Of a DNA stretch of 64,000 bases, positions 17,488-25,360 are shown piece after piece. Source of the DNA: Mariniphaga sediminis. GTDB taxonomy: Bacteria; Bacteroidota; Bacteroidia; Bacteroidales; Prolixibacteraceae. The notes under the pieces are model-generated. The model saw nothing but the letters and a program-made list of their open reading frames with translations, was not told where the DNA came from and ran no database searches. Every line of letters starts with the position of its first letter. The first letter of the stretch is position 1. Where the stretch lies: positions 62,001-126,000 of the forward strand of contig NZ_QWET01000015.1 of the NCBI RefSeq assembly GCF_003573545.1. Direction: 5' to 3'. The translations under genes and the position numbers were made by a program.

Positions 17488-19656
17488 ATGAAATATCTAA
17501 GAACACAAGTGAAAATAGTGTTAATATTTGGTTGTATGTTTGCTCCATTATACATGTACTCCCAGGAAGAAAATCTAAAGGTATTCGACGGGTGGGTTGA
17601 ATGGAGCAACGGGGAAAATATGCTTCAACTCTATCTCAACCGGCAGGCATATCAACTGTTGGATAAAAGGGAACAGCAAATTACTCAATTAAAAAACAAA
17701 CAAGATTGGATATTAAGGCAACAAAAAGTAAAAAGTACCCTGTCAGCTATTGTGGGGGCTTTCCCCGAAAAGACACCACTCAATGCCAAAATTACCGGAA
17801 TCATTCAGGAAGATGAATTTAGGGTTGAAAAAATTATGTATGAGTCGATACCAGGTTTTTATGTTAGCGGTTGCCTGTTCATTCCTAATTCTGGTACAGA
17901 AAAAAAGCCGGCAATATTAAATGTAATTGGACATTCTATTCAATCTTTCCGGCGGGATGTATATCAAAACGTAATTCTTAATCTGGTAAGAAAAGGATTT
18001 ATAGTCTTTGCAATTGACCCGATTGGTCAGGGGGAAAGAATTCAGTATTATGATCTGGATACAAACGGAAATGTTATTGGGAATTCAGCTACACACGAAC
18101 ATTCATTTTTGGCCAACCAGTGTTTCCTTGCTGGCTATTCCTTAGCAAAATACTTTATATGGGATGGCATTCGTGCAATCGACTATCTTTTATCGCGGGA
18201 AGAAGTTGATCCGGACAGGATTGGTTTGACAGGACTTTCAGGAGGAGGTACACAAACTGCGTTTATCGCCGCTTTCGATGAACGTGTAAAAGCTTCGGCT
18301 CCTTCCTGTTACATTACTTCTTACCGGCGTCTCTTTGAATCTATAGGAACCCAGGATGGAGAGCAGAATTTCTATCATGGGTTAATTAACGGCATTGACC
18401 ATGCCGATCTTCTGGAAATACGTGCTCCAAAACCAACATTGATAGTCAGCACAACCCATGACTTTTTCAGTATCGAGGGTGCACGGGAGACATATAAGGA
18501 AGTAAAAGAAGTATACCGGGCATTTGGTAAGCAGGAAAACATTACTATGTCCGAAGCAGATTATACGCATGGATTCGCACGGAAAAACAATGAAGTAACT
18601 TATGCTTTCTTTCAAAAAGAATTGGAAAATCCAGGCGACCCGGCTGAAAAGGATGTGAAAATATTCTCTCAAGAAAAACTGAATGTAACCCCTACCGGCC
18701 AGCTTTCGACATCCTATAAAGGAAAATTAGTTTTTGATCTGATTAAATCAGAGGCGGAGAATTTAGTAAAAGGATTAGAACAATCCAGAAAGAATAACCC
18801 GTCACATTTGGAAACTGTAAAACAGAAGGCGAAGGAACTTTCAGGTTTTATTACGCCTGAACAAGGAAACAAACATGTTTTCAGGGGACGCTACCAACGA
18901 GATGGATATGCTATTGAAATGTATGCATTAGAAAGAGGTGAGAATTATGTAATACCCTTATTATTGGCTATTCCTAACGACAGTAAAATCCATTCTCCGG
19001 TTATATACATCCATCCGGATGGAAAAGAAAAAGATATAGCTCCCGGAGGCAATATAGAAAAACTTGTTAAACAAGGATTCGTGGTTGCTGTCCCGGATTT
19101 ATTAGGTATTGGCGAGACACGATCGTCCAGAGGTTACCCTGGCTCGCATGGATATGGTGCTATGATGATTGGCAGAAGCATTGTGGGGATCCAGGCAGGA
19201 GACATTGTAAGAGTAGTCGATTTTTTGAAAGAACTGCCAGAGATTGAGACGGTAAATATACAAGCTATTGCGTTTGGGGAACGATGCCCGGCGCTGCTCC
19301 ATGCTGCAGTATTTGAACCGTCAATAACAGGGATTGCACTTGTTGAAGCGCCGGTGTCATATCACAACATCACGCAAACTAAGATGTATCAATATAGTTT
19401 GTCTTTTGACTGGGGTGTTGCAGGCGCCTTAACCGCTTATGACCTGCCAGATTTGGCAGCATGTATTGCACCCAGAAAACTCACATTCATCGGAATACTC
19501 GACGGGAAAAAAGTGCCGGCTAACAAAGAACTAATTGCAGGCCAAATGGCTTTCCCTGAAGCAATTTATGCTAATAATAATCCAGACTATCTAAAAATAA
19601 TACCGCTCCCTGGTGAGGGTGTAATGCAGGCACTTACAGGCTGGTTAAAAGAATAA
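17488..19656 (+). CDS. two-domain alpha/beta hydrolase (acetylxylan-esterase-like), copy B
   Basis: This 722-residue protein is a tandem paralogue of the preceding gene and is colinear along its whole length; long blocks such as YQYSLSFDWGVAGALTAYDL are identical. The signal peptide is at the N-terminus (IFGCMFAPLYMYSQ). Triad residues of the first domain are kept: GLTGLSGGG (Ser about 251), TTHDFF (Asp about 325), YTHGF (His about 361). In the second domain the nucleophile elbow reads AFGERCP, with Arg where copy A has Gln, again suggesting a non-catalytic domain. It starts 62 bp after copy A. The first domains differ around the acid and nucleophile loops (TND/THD, PSG/LSG), so substrate specificity may have split after duplication. 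Confidence 0.85.
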   Translation: MKYLRTQVKIVLIFGCMFAPLYMYSQEENLKVFDGWVEWSNGENMLQLYLNRQAYQLLDKREQQITQLKNKQDWILRQQKVKSTLSAIVGAFPEKTPLNAKITGIIQEDEFRVEKIMYESIPGFYVSGCLFIPNSGTEKKPAILNVIGHSIQSFRRDVYQNVILNLVRKGFIVFAIDPIGQGERIQYYDLDTNGNVIGNSATHEHSFLANQCFLAGYSLAKYFIWDGIRAIDYLLSREEVDPDRIGLTGLSGGGTQTAFIAAFDERVKASAPSCYITSYRRLFESIGTQDGEQNFYHGLINGIDHADLLEIRAPKPTLIVSTTHDFFSIEGARETYKEVKEVYRAFGKQENITMSEADYTHGFARKNNEVTYAFFQKELENPGDPAEKDVKIFSQEKLNVTPTGQLSTSYKGKLVFDLIKSEAENLVKGLEQSRKNNPSHLETVKQKAKELSGFITPEQGNKHVFRGRYQRDGYAIEMYALERGENYVIPLLLAIPNDSKIHSPVIYIHPDGKEKDIAPGGNIEKLVKQGFVVAVPDLLGIGETRSSRGYPGSHGYGAMMIGRSIVGIQAGDIVRVVDFLKELPEIETVNIQAIAFGERCPALLHAAVFEPSITGIALVEAPVSYHNITQTKMYQYSLSFDWGVAGALTAYDLPDLAACIAPRKLTFIGILDGKKVPANKELIAGQMAFPEAIYANNNPDYLKIIPLPGEGVMQALTGWLKE

Positions 19657-19660
19657 ATAT

Positions 19661-20044
19661 ATGGCAAAAATTATTTCATTAAAACGAAAAAATATTTATA
19701 GATGTGGAATCATAGTCATGCTTTTCGTGACATCTGTCAGCTATTGCCTGGCTGAAGACCTTGGGGTAATACCAACGCCCCGAAAGGTGGAATTTACAAG
19801 GGAATACTTCCAATTGGTGAAGCTGCCGCTAATCCGTACAGGACATGGTGGAGGAGATATGCACTTACTCGACAAGATATTTAAAAATCCAAACATATTC
19901 GATCTGTATAAACATTTGGCGGGAACACGCGACGGCGCTATGTCCATTTTAGTAGGAACTGCAGCCTGGAAAAGCATCGAAGAACAAAGACTTGTTAAAA
20001 TTTCTGAATTAAAAGATATCCCGGTTAATCCAAATCGTGGATAG
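19661..20044 (+). pseudogene. truncated glycosidase-like fragment (GH20-type N-terminal domain)
   Basis: This encodes 127 residues. A signal peptide (VMLFVTSVSYCLA) is followed by EDLGVIPTPRKVEFTREYF, which resembles the start of the non-catalytic N-terminal domain of GH20 beta-hexosaminidases and related enzymes (PTPxKVEF). GH20 proteins are usually 500-800 residues; this one stops at PVNPNRG with no catalytic domain, and the 45 bases that follow do not continue it. It begins four bases after the esterase B stop codon, so it is probably still transcribed and translated. The best reading is a 5' fragment left by a deletion that joined it to the DoxX gene. It could instead be a small exported protein in its own right. 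Confidence 0.5.
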
Positions 20045-20089
20045 TTTGATAAAGATGATGCAATACGTACTAATAAGAATATATTAATT

Positions 20090-20596
20090 ATGAAAAGCAA
20101 TAAACCATTTACCAACTTGCAACTGACAACTCTGGTTGTTTTACGAATTTTTATAGGGTGGCACCTGTTATTCGAAGGATTTTCAAAATTATTAAATCCT
20201 GGCTGGTCGTCTGCGAGATTTCTCCGTGAATCACAGTGGATTATGTCAGGTTTTTCAAACTGGGTTACATCAAATGCAGGTGTACTGAATGTAGTTGATT
20301 TTTTGAATACCTGGGGACTGATTGCCATAGGAGCAGGTTTAATCTTAGGGCTTTTTGCACGCACTGCTTCTGTCTTCGGAGCAATTTTACTTTTTTTATA
20401 TTTCCTGAATAACCCGCCATTGACCGGGTTGGAATATTCATTACCATCTGAAGGAAACTATCTGATAATCAACAAAACACTTATTGAAGCTGTGACACTG
20501 TTTGCACTGGCAATTTTCCCAACCAGCCAGATTGTTGGATTCGATTTGTTTTTAAATCGTATAATAAAAAGAAAAAAACAGGAGGAAAGAAAATAA
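20090..20596 (+). CDS. DoxX/DoxD-like membrane protein coupled to a Gfo/Idh oxidoreductase
   Basis: This 168-residue protein has four predicted membrane segments (about 14-32, 78-98, 103-118, 130-152). RIFIGWHLLFEGFSKLLNP near the N-terminus is the DoxX/TQO small-subunit-like signature. The stop codon overlaps the next gene's start by one base (TAATG at 20594-20598), which implies translational coupling with the Tat-exported Gfo/Idh/MocA oxidoreductase. DoxD-like proteins are linked to thiosulfate:quinone oxidoreductase, so a membrane electron-acceptor or anchoring role for the periplasmic dehydrogenase is a reasonable inference, not shown by the sequence. Confidence 0.85.
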   Translation: MKSNKPFTNLQLTTLVVLRIFIGWHLLFEGFSKLLNPGWSSARFLRESQWIMSGFSNWVTSNAGVLNVVDFLNTWGLIAIGAGLILGLFARTASVFGAILLFLYFLNNPPLTGLEYSLPSEGNYLIINKTLIEAVTLFALAIFPTSQIVGFDLFLNRIIKRKKQEERK

Positions 20597-22191
20597 TGGA
20601 TAAGAAAGAATCAAAACAAAACGCCAATCAAAAAATGGATCAGCCACAAAATAATAATCTTAATCGCAGAACTGTTTTAAAAGCGCTGGCGGGTGTCCCG
20701 GTTTTAGGGGTTTTCGGTTATGAGTTGATGAAAAACAGATCATACGCCAACAGAAAGGAAGGCCAGGTAATCAAAGAATTAGGATTGGAGTACCTAAATA
20801 TACCGAAAGAAAATTCAACGCATTCAGTAATAAATGGAAACAAATTACGGGTGGGCATGATTGGTTTTGGTAGTAGGGCCGGTGCATTGGCAAGGGGACT
20901 GGGTTTTATGCACCTTTCCGATGCTAAATCAAGAAAAGCCGGAGGAAATCTTGAAGACTGGCTGGCACAGGAGGATTTGAATGTAGATTTAGTTGGTATT
21001 TGTGATGTATTTGACTTTCATGCTGAAAGAGGGATGGATATCGCCAAAGAAGGCCTTCGTGTCAACGGTAAAACCGGTGCGGAATACGATATTAAAAGAT
21101 ATCGCAGTTACCAGGAAATGCTGGCCGATGATTCAATTGACGCCGTTATTGTGGCAACACCCGACCATCACCACGCACGAATAACTACCGACGCGGTTAA
21201 AGCAGGTAAACATGTTTACTGTGAGAAAAGTATCGCACTGACAGAGGAAGAGCTTAATGAAGTTTACAATGCGGTAAAAAACAGCGACAGGGTTTTCCAA
21301 TTAGGGCATCAGATTACCGAGAATGTAATTTTCGGGCAAGCCAGAGAGATGATAAAAAAAGATATTCTCGGAAAAATTTCGTTGATTGAGACGACAACGA
21401 ATCGGAACTCTGCCAGTGGTGCCTGGATTAGGCATCTGGACGCAGATGGCAACCCTAAACCCGGAAGTCTTGAAACCATTGATTGGGAACAATGGCTTGG
21501 CAACAGGCCAAAAGTACCGTTTAGTATAGACAGGTACTATAACTGGACAAAGTGGTTCGATTACGATACAGGAATGCTTGGTCAGCTTTTTTCACACGAA
21601 TATGATGCCATAAACCAGTTGTTACGGATTGGAATTCCCAAATCAGCAGTTGCTTCCGGTGGAATTTACTACTGGAAGGATAACCGCGAAATGCCGGACC
21701 TTATCCAGGCAGTATTTGAATACCCGGATAAGGAACTCACCCTAATGTATAGTGGTTGCCTGGCGAGTGCCCGTCAACGGGGACGTGTAATAATGGGACA
21801 CGACGCCTCAATGGAACTGGGTGGTTCGATTAGTGTTACTGCCGACTATGATTCTACTAAATACAAACGTCAGATTCAGGACGGAACGTTTGACACAAGA
21901 GGCCCGATATTAACGGTTACTCCGGGGTCAGGAGCTATTGATGCAGTGACTTCAGCAACAGAAAAATACTACTCTTCCAGGGGATTAACTTCGACAGTGG
22001 TGAACGGGCGAAATGTGGATGTTACCTACCTTCACATTAAAAACTGGATTGATTGTATCCGCTCCGGGGAAACCCCAACTTGCGATATCGAAAAGGCTTA
22101 TGAAGAGGGGGTGACTATCTTAATGGCACATAAATCGTATGTTGAAAAACGCAGGGTTGAATGGGATCCGGTACAGCGCAAAATCGTTTAA
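20596..22191 (+). CDS. Tat-exported Gfo/Idh/MocA family oxidoreductase
   Basis: This 531-residue NAD(P)-dependent sugar oxidoreductase has a twin-arginine signal, NRRTVLKALAGVPVLGVFG (about 25-43), so it should be exported folded with its cofactor. The Rossmann start is LRVGMIGFGSRAGALARGL (about 83-101), followed by VGICDVF, ATPDHHHARITTDAVKAG and HVYCEKSIAL, where the usual EKP loop reads EKS. The substrate-side motif is MLGQLFSHEYDAINQL. It is coupled by a one-base overlap to DoxX, and its stop is followed by a DUF6807 gene. A role oxidising a glycoside (for instance to a 3-keto sugar) in the periplasm fits the family; the substrate is unknown. Confidence 0.92.
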   Translation: MDKKESKQNANQKMDQPQNNNLNRRTVLKALAGVPVLGVFGYELMKNRSYANRKEGQVIKELGLEYLNIPKENSTHSVINGNKLRVGMIGFGSRAGALARGLGFMHLSDAKSRKAGGNLEDWLAQEDLNVDLVGICDVFDFHAERGMDIAKEGLRVNGKTGAEYDIKRYRSYQEMLADDSIDAVIVATPDHHHARITTDAVKAGKHVYCEKSIALTEEELNEVYNAVKNSDRVFQLGHQITENVIFGQAREMIKKDILGKISLIETTTNRNSASGAWIRHLDADGNPKPGSLETIDWEQWLGNRPKVPFSIDRYYNWTKWFDYDTGMLGQLFSHEYDAINQLLRIGIPKSAVASGGIYYWKDNREMPDLIQAVFEYPDKELTLMYSGCLASARQRGRVIMGHDASMELGGSISVTADYDSTKYKRQIQDGTFDTRGPILTVTPGSGAIDAVTSATEKYYSSRGLTSTVVNGRNVDVTYLHIKNWIDCIRSGETPTCDIEKAYEEGVTILMAHKSYVEKRRVEWDPVQRKIV

Positions 22192-22245
22192 TTGATGATA
22201 AAAAGTTTCGTTTTTGGCCTAAATGTGTCCATAACAAAAAATATC

Positions 22246-23217
22246 ATGGAAAAAAAACTTTTTAAAAAACGACATCTGAGGATGTCTTGTTTTTTCCTGC
22301 TTCTTATAATTTCTTGCAGTTCCCGGGAAATAGAACCCTCCTTTACATTTAAAGAGAATGAACAAGGAATAGAATTACTGGAAAACGGGCAATATGTATT
22401 TTTTTATCAGAAGAAGCCGAAGTTGCTTAACGGCCAATACGTTTGCTGCAATTACCTGCATCCGCTGTACAGTCTAAACGGCGATACGCTCACTGAGGAA
22501 TCTCCGGCTGACCACCCCCACCACCGTGGAATTTTTTGGGCCTGGCATCAAATGAGTGTCAACGGCAAAAGCCTGGGTGACGGCTGGATTATGGAAAACA
22601 TTGCACAGGAAGTTACTAATATCCGGACGACCGTTGACCAGTCCGCCAAACTGAATATAAATGCCGTTTGGAGATCTTCATTATTAGGGGACAAACCATT
22701 TCTTAGCGAACAAACTACAATAACAGTTCATCAATTTCAAAACGGTATTCGTAAAATAGACTTTGCTATTTCCCTGACGGCCCTGGTACCCGGTGTTGAG
22801 ATCGGAGGTTCGGACGACGAAAAAGGCTATGGCGGCTTTTGTGCGCGGATAAAACATCCGGGAGATCTGGCATTCGTTTCGGAAAATAAGATGGTTACGC
22901 CGCAATTGATTCAGATTGAAGCGGGCCCCTGGATGGATTTCTCAGGTTCATTTGGCAGTGAAGGGGAAACCAGCGGGATAGCAATCCTCTGCCATCCAGA
23001 AACACCCAATTATCCGGAACCATGGATATTACGTTCGAAAAGAAGTATGCAAAATGTTGTTTTTCCGGGAAGAAATCCGGTGGCAATACCTATTGACAGA
23101 CCTGTCATTTTGTATTACCTGCTAATAATTCATAACGGAAATGCAAGTAGCATTGATCTTAAAAAATTACAGTCTGAATATGAGAAAATGGAAGTTTCAA
23201 ATCAAAATGGAAATTGA
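22246..23217 (+). CDS. DUF6807 (PmoA-like) family lipoprotein
   Basis: This is a 323-residue lipoprotein. I chose the ATG at 22246 (MEKKLFKK) because a clean signal sequence with lipobox IISC follows; an ATG at 22195 would add 17 residues. The motif ADHPHHRGIFWAWH (about 87-100 in this numbering) is the hallmark of the family formerly annotated as methane-oxygenase PmoA, now DUF6807, which has nothing to do with methane oxidation. Members have a beta-sandwich fold and often accompany Gfo/Idh/MocA oxidoreductases, as here. The His-rich motif suggests a metal or catalytic site. The function is unknown; a sugar-modifying or lyase step downstream of the oxidoreductase is possible. Confidence 0.85.
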   Translation: MEKKLFKKRHLRMSCFFLLLIISCSSREIEPSFTFKENEQGIELLENGQYVFFYQKKPKLLNGQYVCCNYLHPLYSLNGDTLTEESPADHPHHRGIFWAWHQMSVNGKSLGDGWIMENIAQEVTNIRTTVDQSAKLNINAVWRSSLLGDKPFLSEQTTITVHQFQNGIRKIDFAISLTALVPGVEIGGSDDEKGYGGFCARIKHPGDLAFVSENKMVTPQLIQIEAGPWMDFSGSFGSEGETSGIAILCHPETPNYPEPWILRSKRSMQNVVFPGRNPVAIPIDRPVILYYLLIIHNGNASSIDLKKLQSEYEKMEVSNQNGN

Positions 23218-23240
23218 ATAAAGAGGTAAACCTAAATAAT

Positions 23241-23607
23241 TTGAAAAGTTTAATAAGATCAGCTTGTTTTATTTTGCATGCCTACTTATGTTTGATGTCA
23301 AAACAACCAGAACATAGAAGATATTACGGTGTAGGAAAAACCTGCTGATAAGATGATGAAGGATTACTTGATAAGTATCGCTGACAAACAATTTTCTAGG
23401 GATTCCTTGCTGTCAATACTCAAAACTGTTTCTGAATAGGATAGAAGGACACAAACGACCCGGGACTCCATGATTTCATGGACCGGATCTATCCCGGAAT
23501 GCACCCCGTTAAATGATTGTATCGCGGGCCGTATTGAAAGGGAAGATTATATTATCAGGAAAATCCTCTTTGAAAGCTGTTCAAAAGTTGATCCGGAAAA
23601 TATCTGA
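23241..23607 (+). pseudogene. decayed third copy of the alpha/beta hydrolase (5' part only)
   Basis: A TTG at 23241 opens a signal-peptide-like frame (KSLIRSACFILHAYLCL), which then needs a frameshift near 23345 to reach a frame starting about 23353: KDYLISIADKQFSRD, an in-frame TAG near 23438, then TGSIPECTPLND and IEREDYIIRKILFES, ending at TGA 23605-23607. The last parts align with FPDKTPLNAKITG and KEGFRIEKIIFES of the intact hydrolases at 15236 and 17488. It therefore appears to be the first ~120 residues of a related gene, broken by a frameshift, a nonsense codon and loss of the 3' end. Nothing recognisable follows up to 23880. Confidence 0.65.
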
Positions 23608-23880
23608 ATAAGCAGGAATTTGTCGACCTGCAACGTATCTAAACAGCAAGTAATTTTTTGGGGGGGACAGTTGGCTTGTACAGTGTATTATTCTCTGATG
23701 TAAAGATTTGCATAGATGAAGTAAAAAGTGCATGACCTTTTTCAGCAAAACAATAAAATATTATATGCACCAAAGGATTACAATCATTTTTTTTAATAAA
23801 ATGAGAAAATATATGGTTCACTGGATGAAGCAGAACATGAAATAAAAAATACATGTTATTATAAACTAAAATTCATTTAT

Positions 23881-24876
23881 ATGAAAAAGAAAATATCATT
23901 AGGATTTTTTCCAACCCCTTTACATGAACTAAAGAAACTTTCAAACTTGTTTCCCGATTACCGAATATTTATCAAAAGGGACGACAACAATGGTTTGGCA
24001 ACTGGAGGCAATAAAGTCAGGAAACTGGAGTATCTCCTTCAGGATGCTTTGGATAAAGGTTGCGATTCTGTAATAACAGCAGGAGCTTTACAATCGAACC
24101 ACTGCCGTATTACAGCTGCTGCCTGCGCCCGTATCGGAATAGAGTGCCATTTATTATTAGGAGGAGAAAAACCCAGGAGTTATAATGGTAATCTTTTACT
24201 GTCACATTTGGTTGGTGGCAAAATTCATTTTTCTAAAGAAAACAGAAAGGGAGAGGGAATGCATTTGGTAGAAAAAGAATTAAAAGAGAAAGGTTTTCAT
24301 CCATATATAATACCGTATGGCGGATCCAATTGGATAGGTGCTTTAGGATATACCAACGCAGTAGAAGAGATAAAAAATCAATTGGCTGAAATTGAGATGC
24401 CCATCCATTATATTGTTTTTGCTTCCAGTTCGGGCGGAACACATGCCGGATTGTTAGCGGGCGAAGATATTTATAAGCTGGGATGCCAGTATATAGGAAT
24501 TAATATTGATAAAGATGAAACAAACGGGCAATTATTGGAGGATAAAATTATAGAGCTATATTCATCTGTAATTGGACAACATCAACTTCCAGATTTTAAA
24601 ATGCAGCCTGAAATCCAGTTAAAAAGGGAATATGATAAAGGCGGTTATGGAGTGGTTACTGAGCAGGAAACTGAAACGATAATGCTTTTAGCAAAAGCAG
24701 AAGGGATTTTGTTAGACCCGGTTTATACCGCCAGGGCATTTAATGGAATGCTTGATATGATGAGAAAGAAAATGTTCGAGCCAGGGTCTAATATATTATT
24801 TATACATACTGGTGGTCTGCCAGCCATTTTTCATTACTGTAATACACTGAAATACCTTGACACAAAAGTAAAGTAA
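23881..24876 (+). CDS. D-cysteine desulfhydrase / ACC-deaminase family PLP enzyme
   Basis: This 331-residue protein of PLP fold type II matches the ACC deaminase/D-cysteine desulfhydrase family from end to end. FFPTPLHELKKLS begins the domain; IFIKRDDNNGLATGGNKVRK holds the PLP-binding Lys (in GGNKVRK); SNHCRITAAACARIG and SSSGGTHAGLLAGE (phosphate-binding Gly-rich loop) follow. D-cysteine breakdown to pyruvate, sulfide and ammonia is the most common activity, but family members vary. It has no signal peptide and is cytoplasmic. It is not functionally tied to its neighbours, and an IS-like fragment begins two bases after its stop codon. Confidence 0.88.
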   Translation: MKKKISLGFFPTPLHELKKLSNLFPDYRIFIKRDDNNGLATGGNKVRKLEYLLQDALDKGCDSVITAGALQSNHCRITAAACARIGIECHLLLGGEKPRSYNGNLLLSHLVGGKIHFSKENRKGEGMHLVEKELKEKGFHPYIIPYGGSNWIGALGYTNAVEEIKNQLAEIEMPIHYIVFASSSGGTHAGLLAGEDIYKLGCQYIGINIDKDETNGQLLEDKIIELYSSVIGQHQLPDFKMQPEIQLKREYDKGGYGVVTEQETETIMLLAKAEGILLDPVYTARAFNGMLDMMRKKMFEPGSNILFIHTGGLPAIFHYCNTLKYLDTKVK

Positions 24877-24878
24877 AA

Positions 24879-25169
24879 ATGAGTAAACAACAAGAGACCA
24901 TCTTGACCACCCACATGGAAGGCTTTCAAGATTTTGAAGTTGATTTTGGGAAGTATGAAATTAGTTTTCGCCGGTGGATTGTTAGCCAGCTTGATGGCAA
25001 CCACATGTCTGTGCAGGAGATCAGGGATCGTTTTCATCTGAGTCGGAGTCATTATTGGGATATATTGAAGCGATGGCAGGAGCGTTATTCTGAACCGTTG
25101 CACAGGGGCCACTCAATTCCTGCTGTGACCACCAGAAATTGCGTTGTGGAGGGTCCTTTTCCGTTGTGA
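24879..25169 (+). pseudogene. IS3-type transposase OrfA-like N-terminal fragment
   Basis: This encodes 96 residues. The helix-turn-helix region YEISFRRWIVSQLDGNHMSV and QEIRDRFHLSRSHYWDILKR resembles the N-terminal DNA-binding part of IS3-family OrfA proteins. The usual coiled-coil tail and the following orfB are missing: from about residue 73 the reading frame runs into the degenerate ~21-bp repeat at 25097-25320, where it stops by chance. It is most likely a transposase remnant; it could also be a small HTH protein. It begins two bases after the desulfhydrase stop codon, a spacing that suggests insertion rather than an evolved operon. No terminal inverted repeats were identified. Confidence 0.5.
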
Positions 25170-25320
25170 GCATATAAATTCTTGTTGTGGAGGGGGTAAT
25201 TCTCATTGTGAGACTGAAAATTTCCGTTATGGAAGGTGAAATCGCGTTGAGAGCACAAAAAATTGTATTATGGAGGGTGAAAAGTCGTTGGGAAGGGTAA
25301 AAAGCCCCCGTGGAAGGCCA
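25097..25320. repeat. degenerate ~21-bp tandem repeat array
   Basis: GTTGTGGAGGG-like words start at 25097, 25122, 25143, 25163, 25184, 25205, 25226, 25246, 25266, 25287 and 25309; after the first, spacings are 20-22 bp. Two forms tend to alternate, TGGAGGG and TGAGnnC, giving a ~41-bp higher-order period. The array starts inside the 3' end of the IS3-like fragment, and its last unit contributes to the terminator at 25299-25334. Spacing of two helical turns is compatible with a protein-binding array, but decay of a once exact repeat explains it equally well. Confidence 0.65.
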
Positions 25321-25334
25321 AATCCCACAGGGGC
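25299..25334 (-). terminator. intrinsic terminator for the 25361-26047 gene
   Basis: Read on the minus strand, GCCCCTGTGG and CCACGGGGGC form a 10-bp stem with one mismatch, followed by GCTTTTTACC with five T residues. It begins 27 bases after the stop codon of the minus-strand gene at 25361. Confidence 0.75.
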
Positions 25335-25360
25335 GTTTAAAATCAGTAATTTATAAGTTG

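Noticed and set aside
22246-23217. Methane monooxygenase subunit PmoA, a common database name for this family
   Set aside because: The HPHHRG motif and lipoprotein signal belong to DUF6807; there is no similarity to the membrane-bound methane monooxygenase and no partner subunits.
24879-25320. A complete IS3 element
   Set aside because: There is no orfB with DDE residues, no full-length orfA and no terminal inverted repeats; only an OrfA-like N-terminal fragment is present.
25096-25330. CRISPR array, because units are evenly spaced at about 21 bp
   Set aside because: There are no conserved 25-40 bp direct repeats alternating with unique spacers, no leader and no cas genes; units are contiguous and degenerate.
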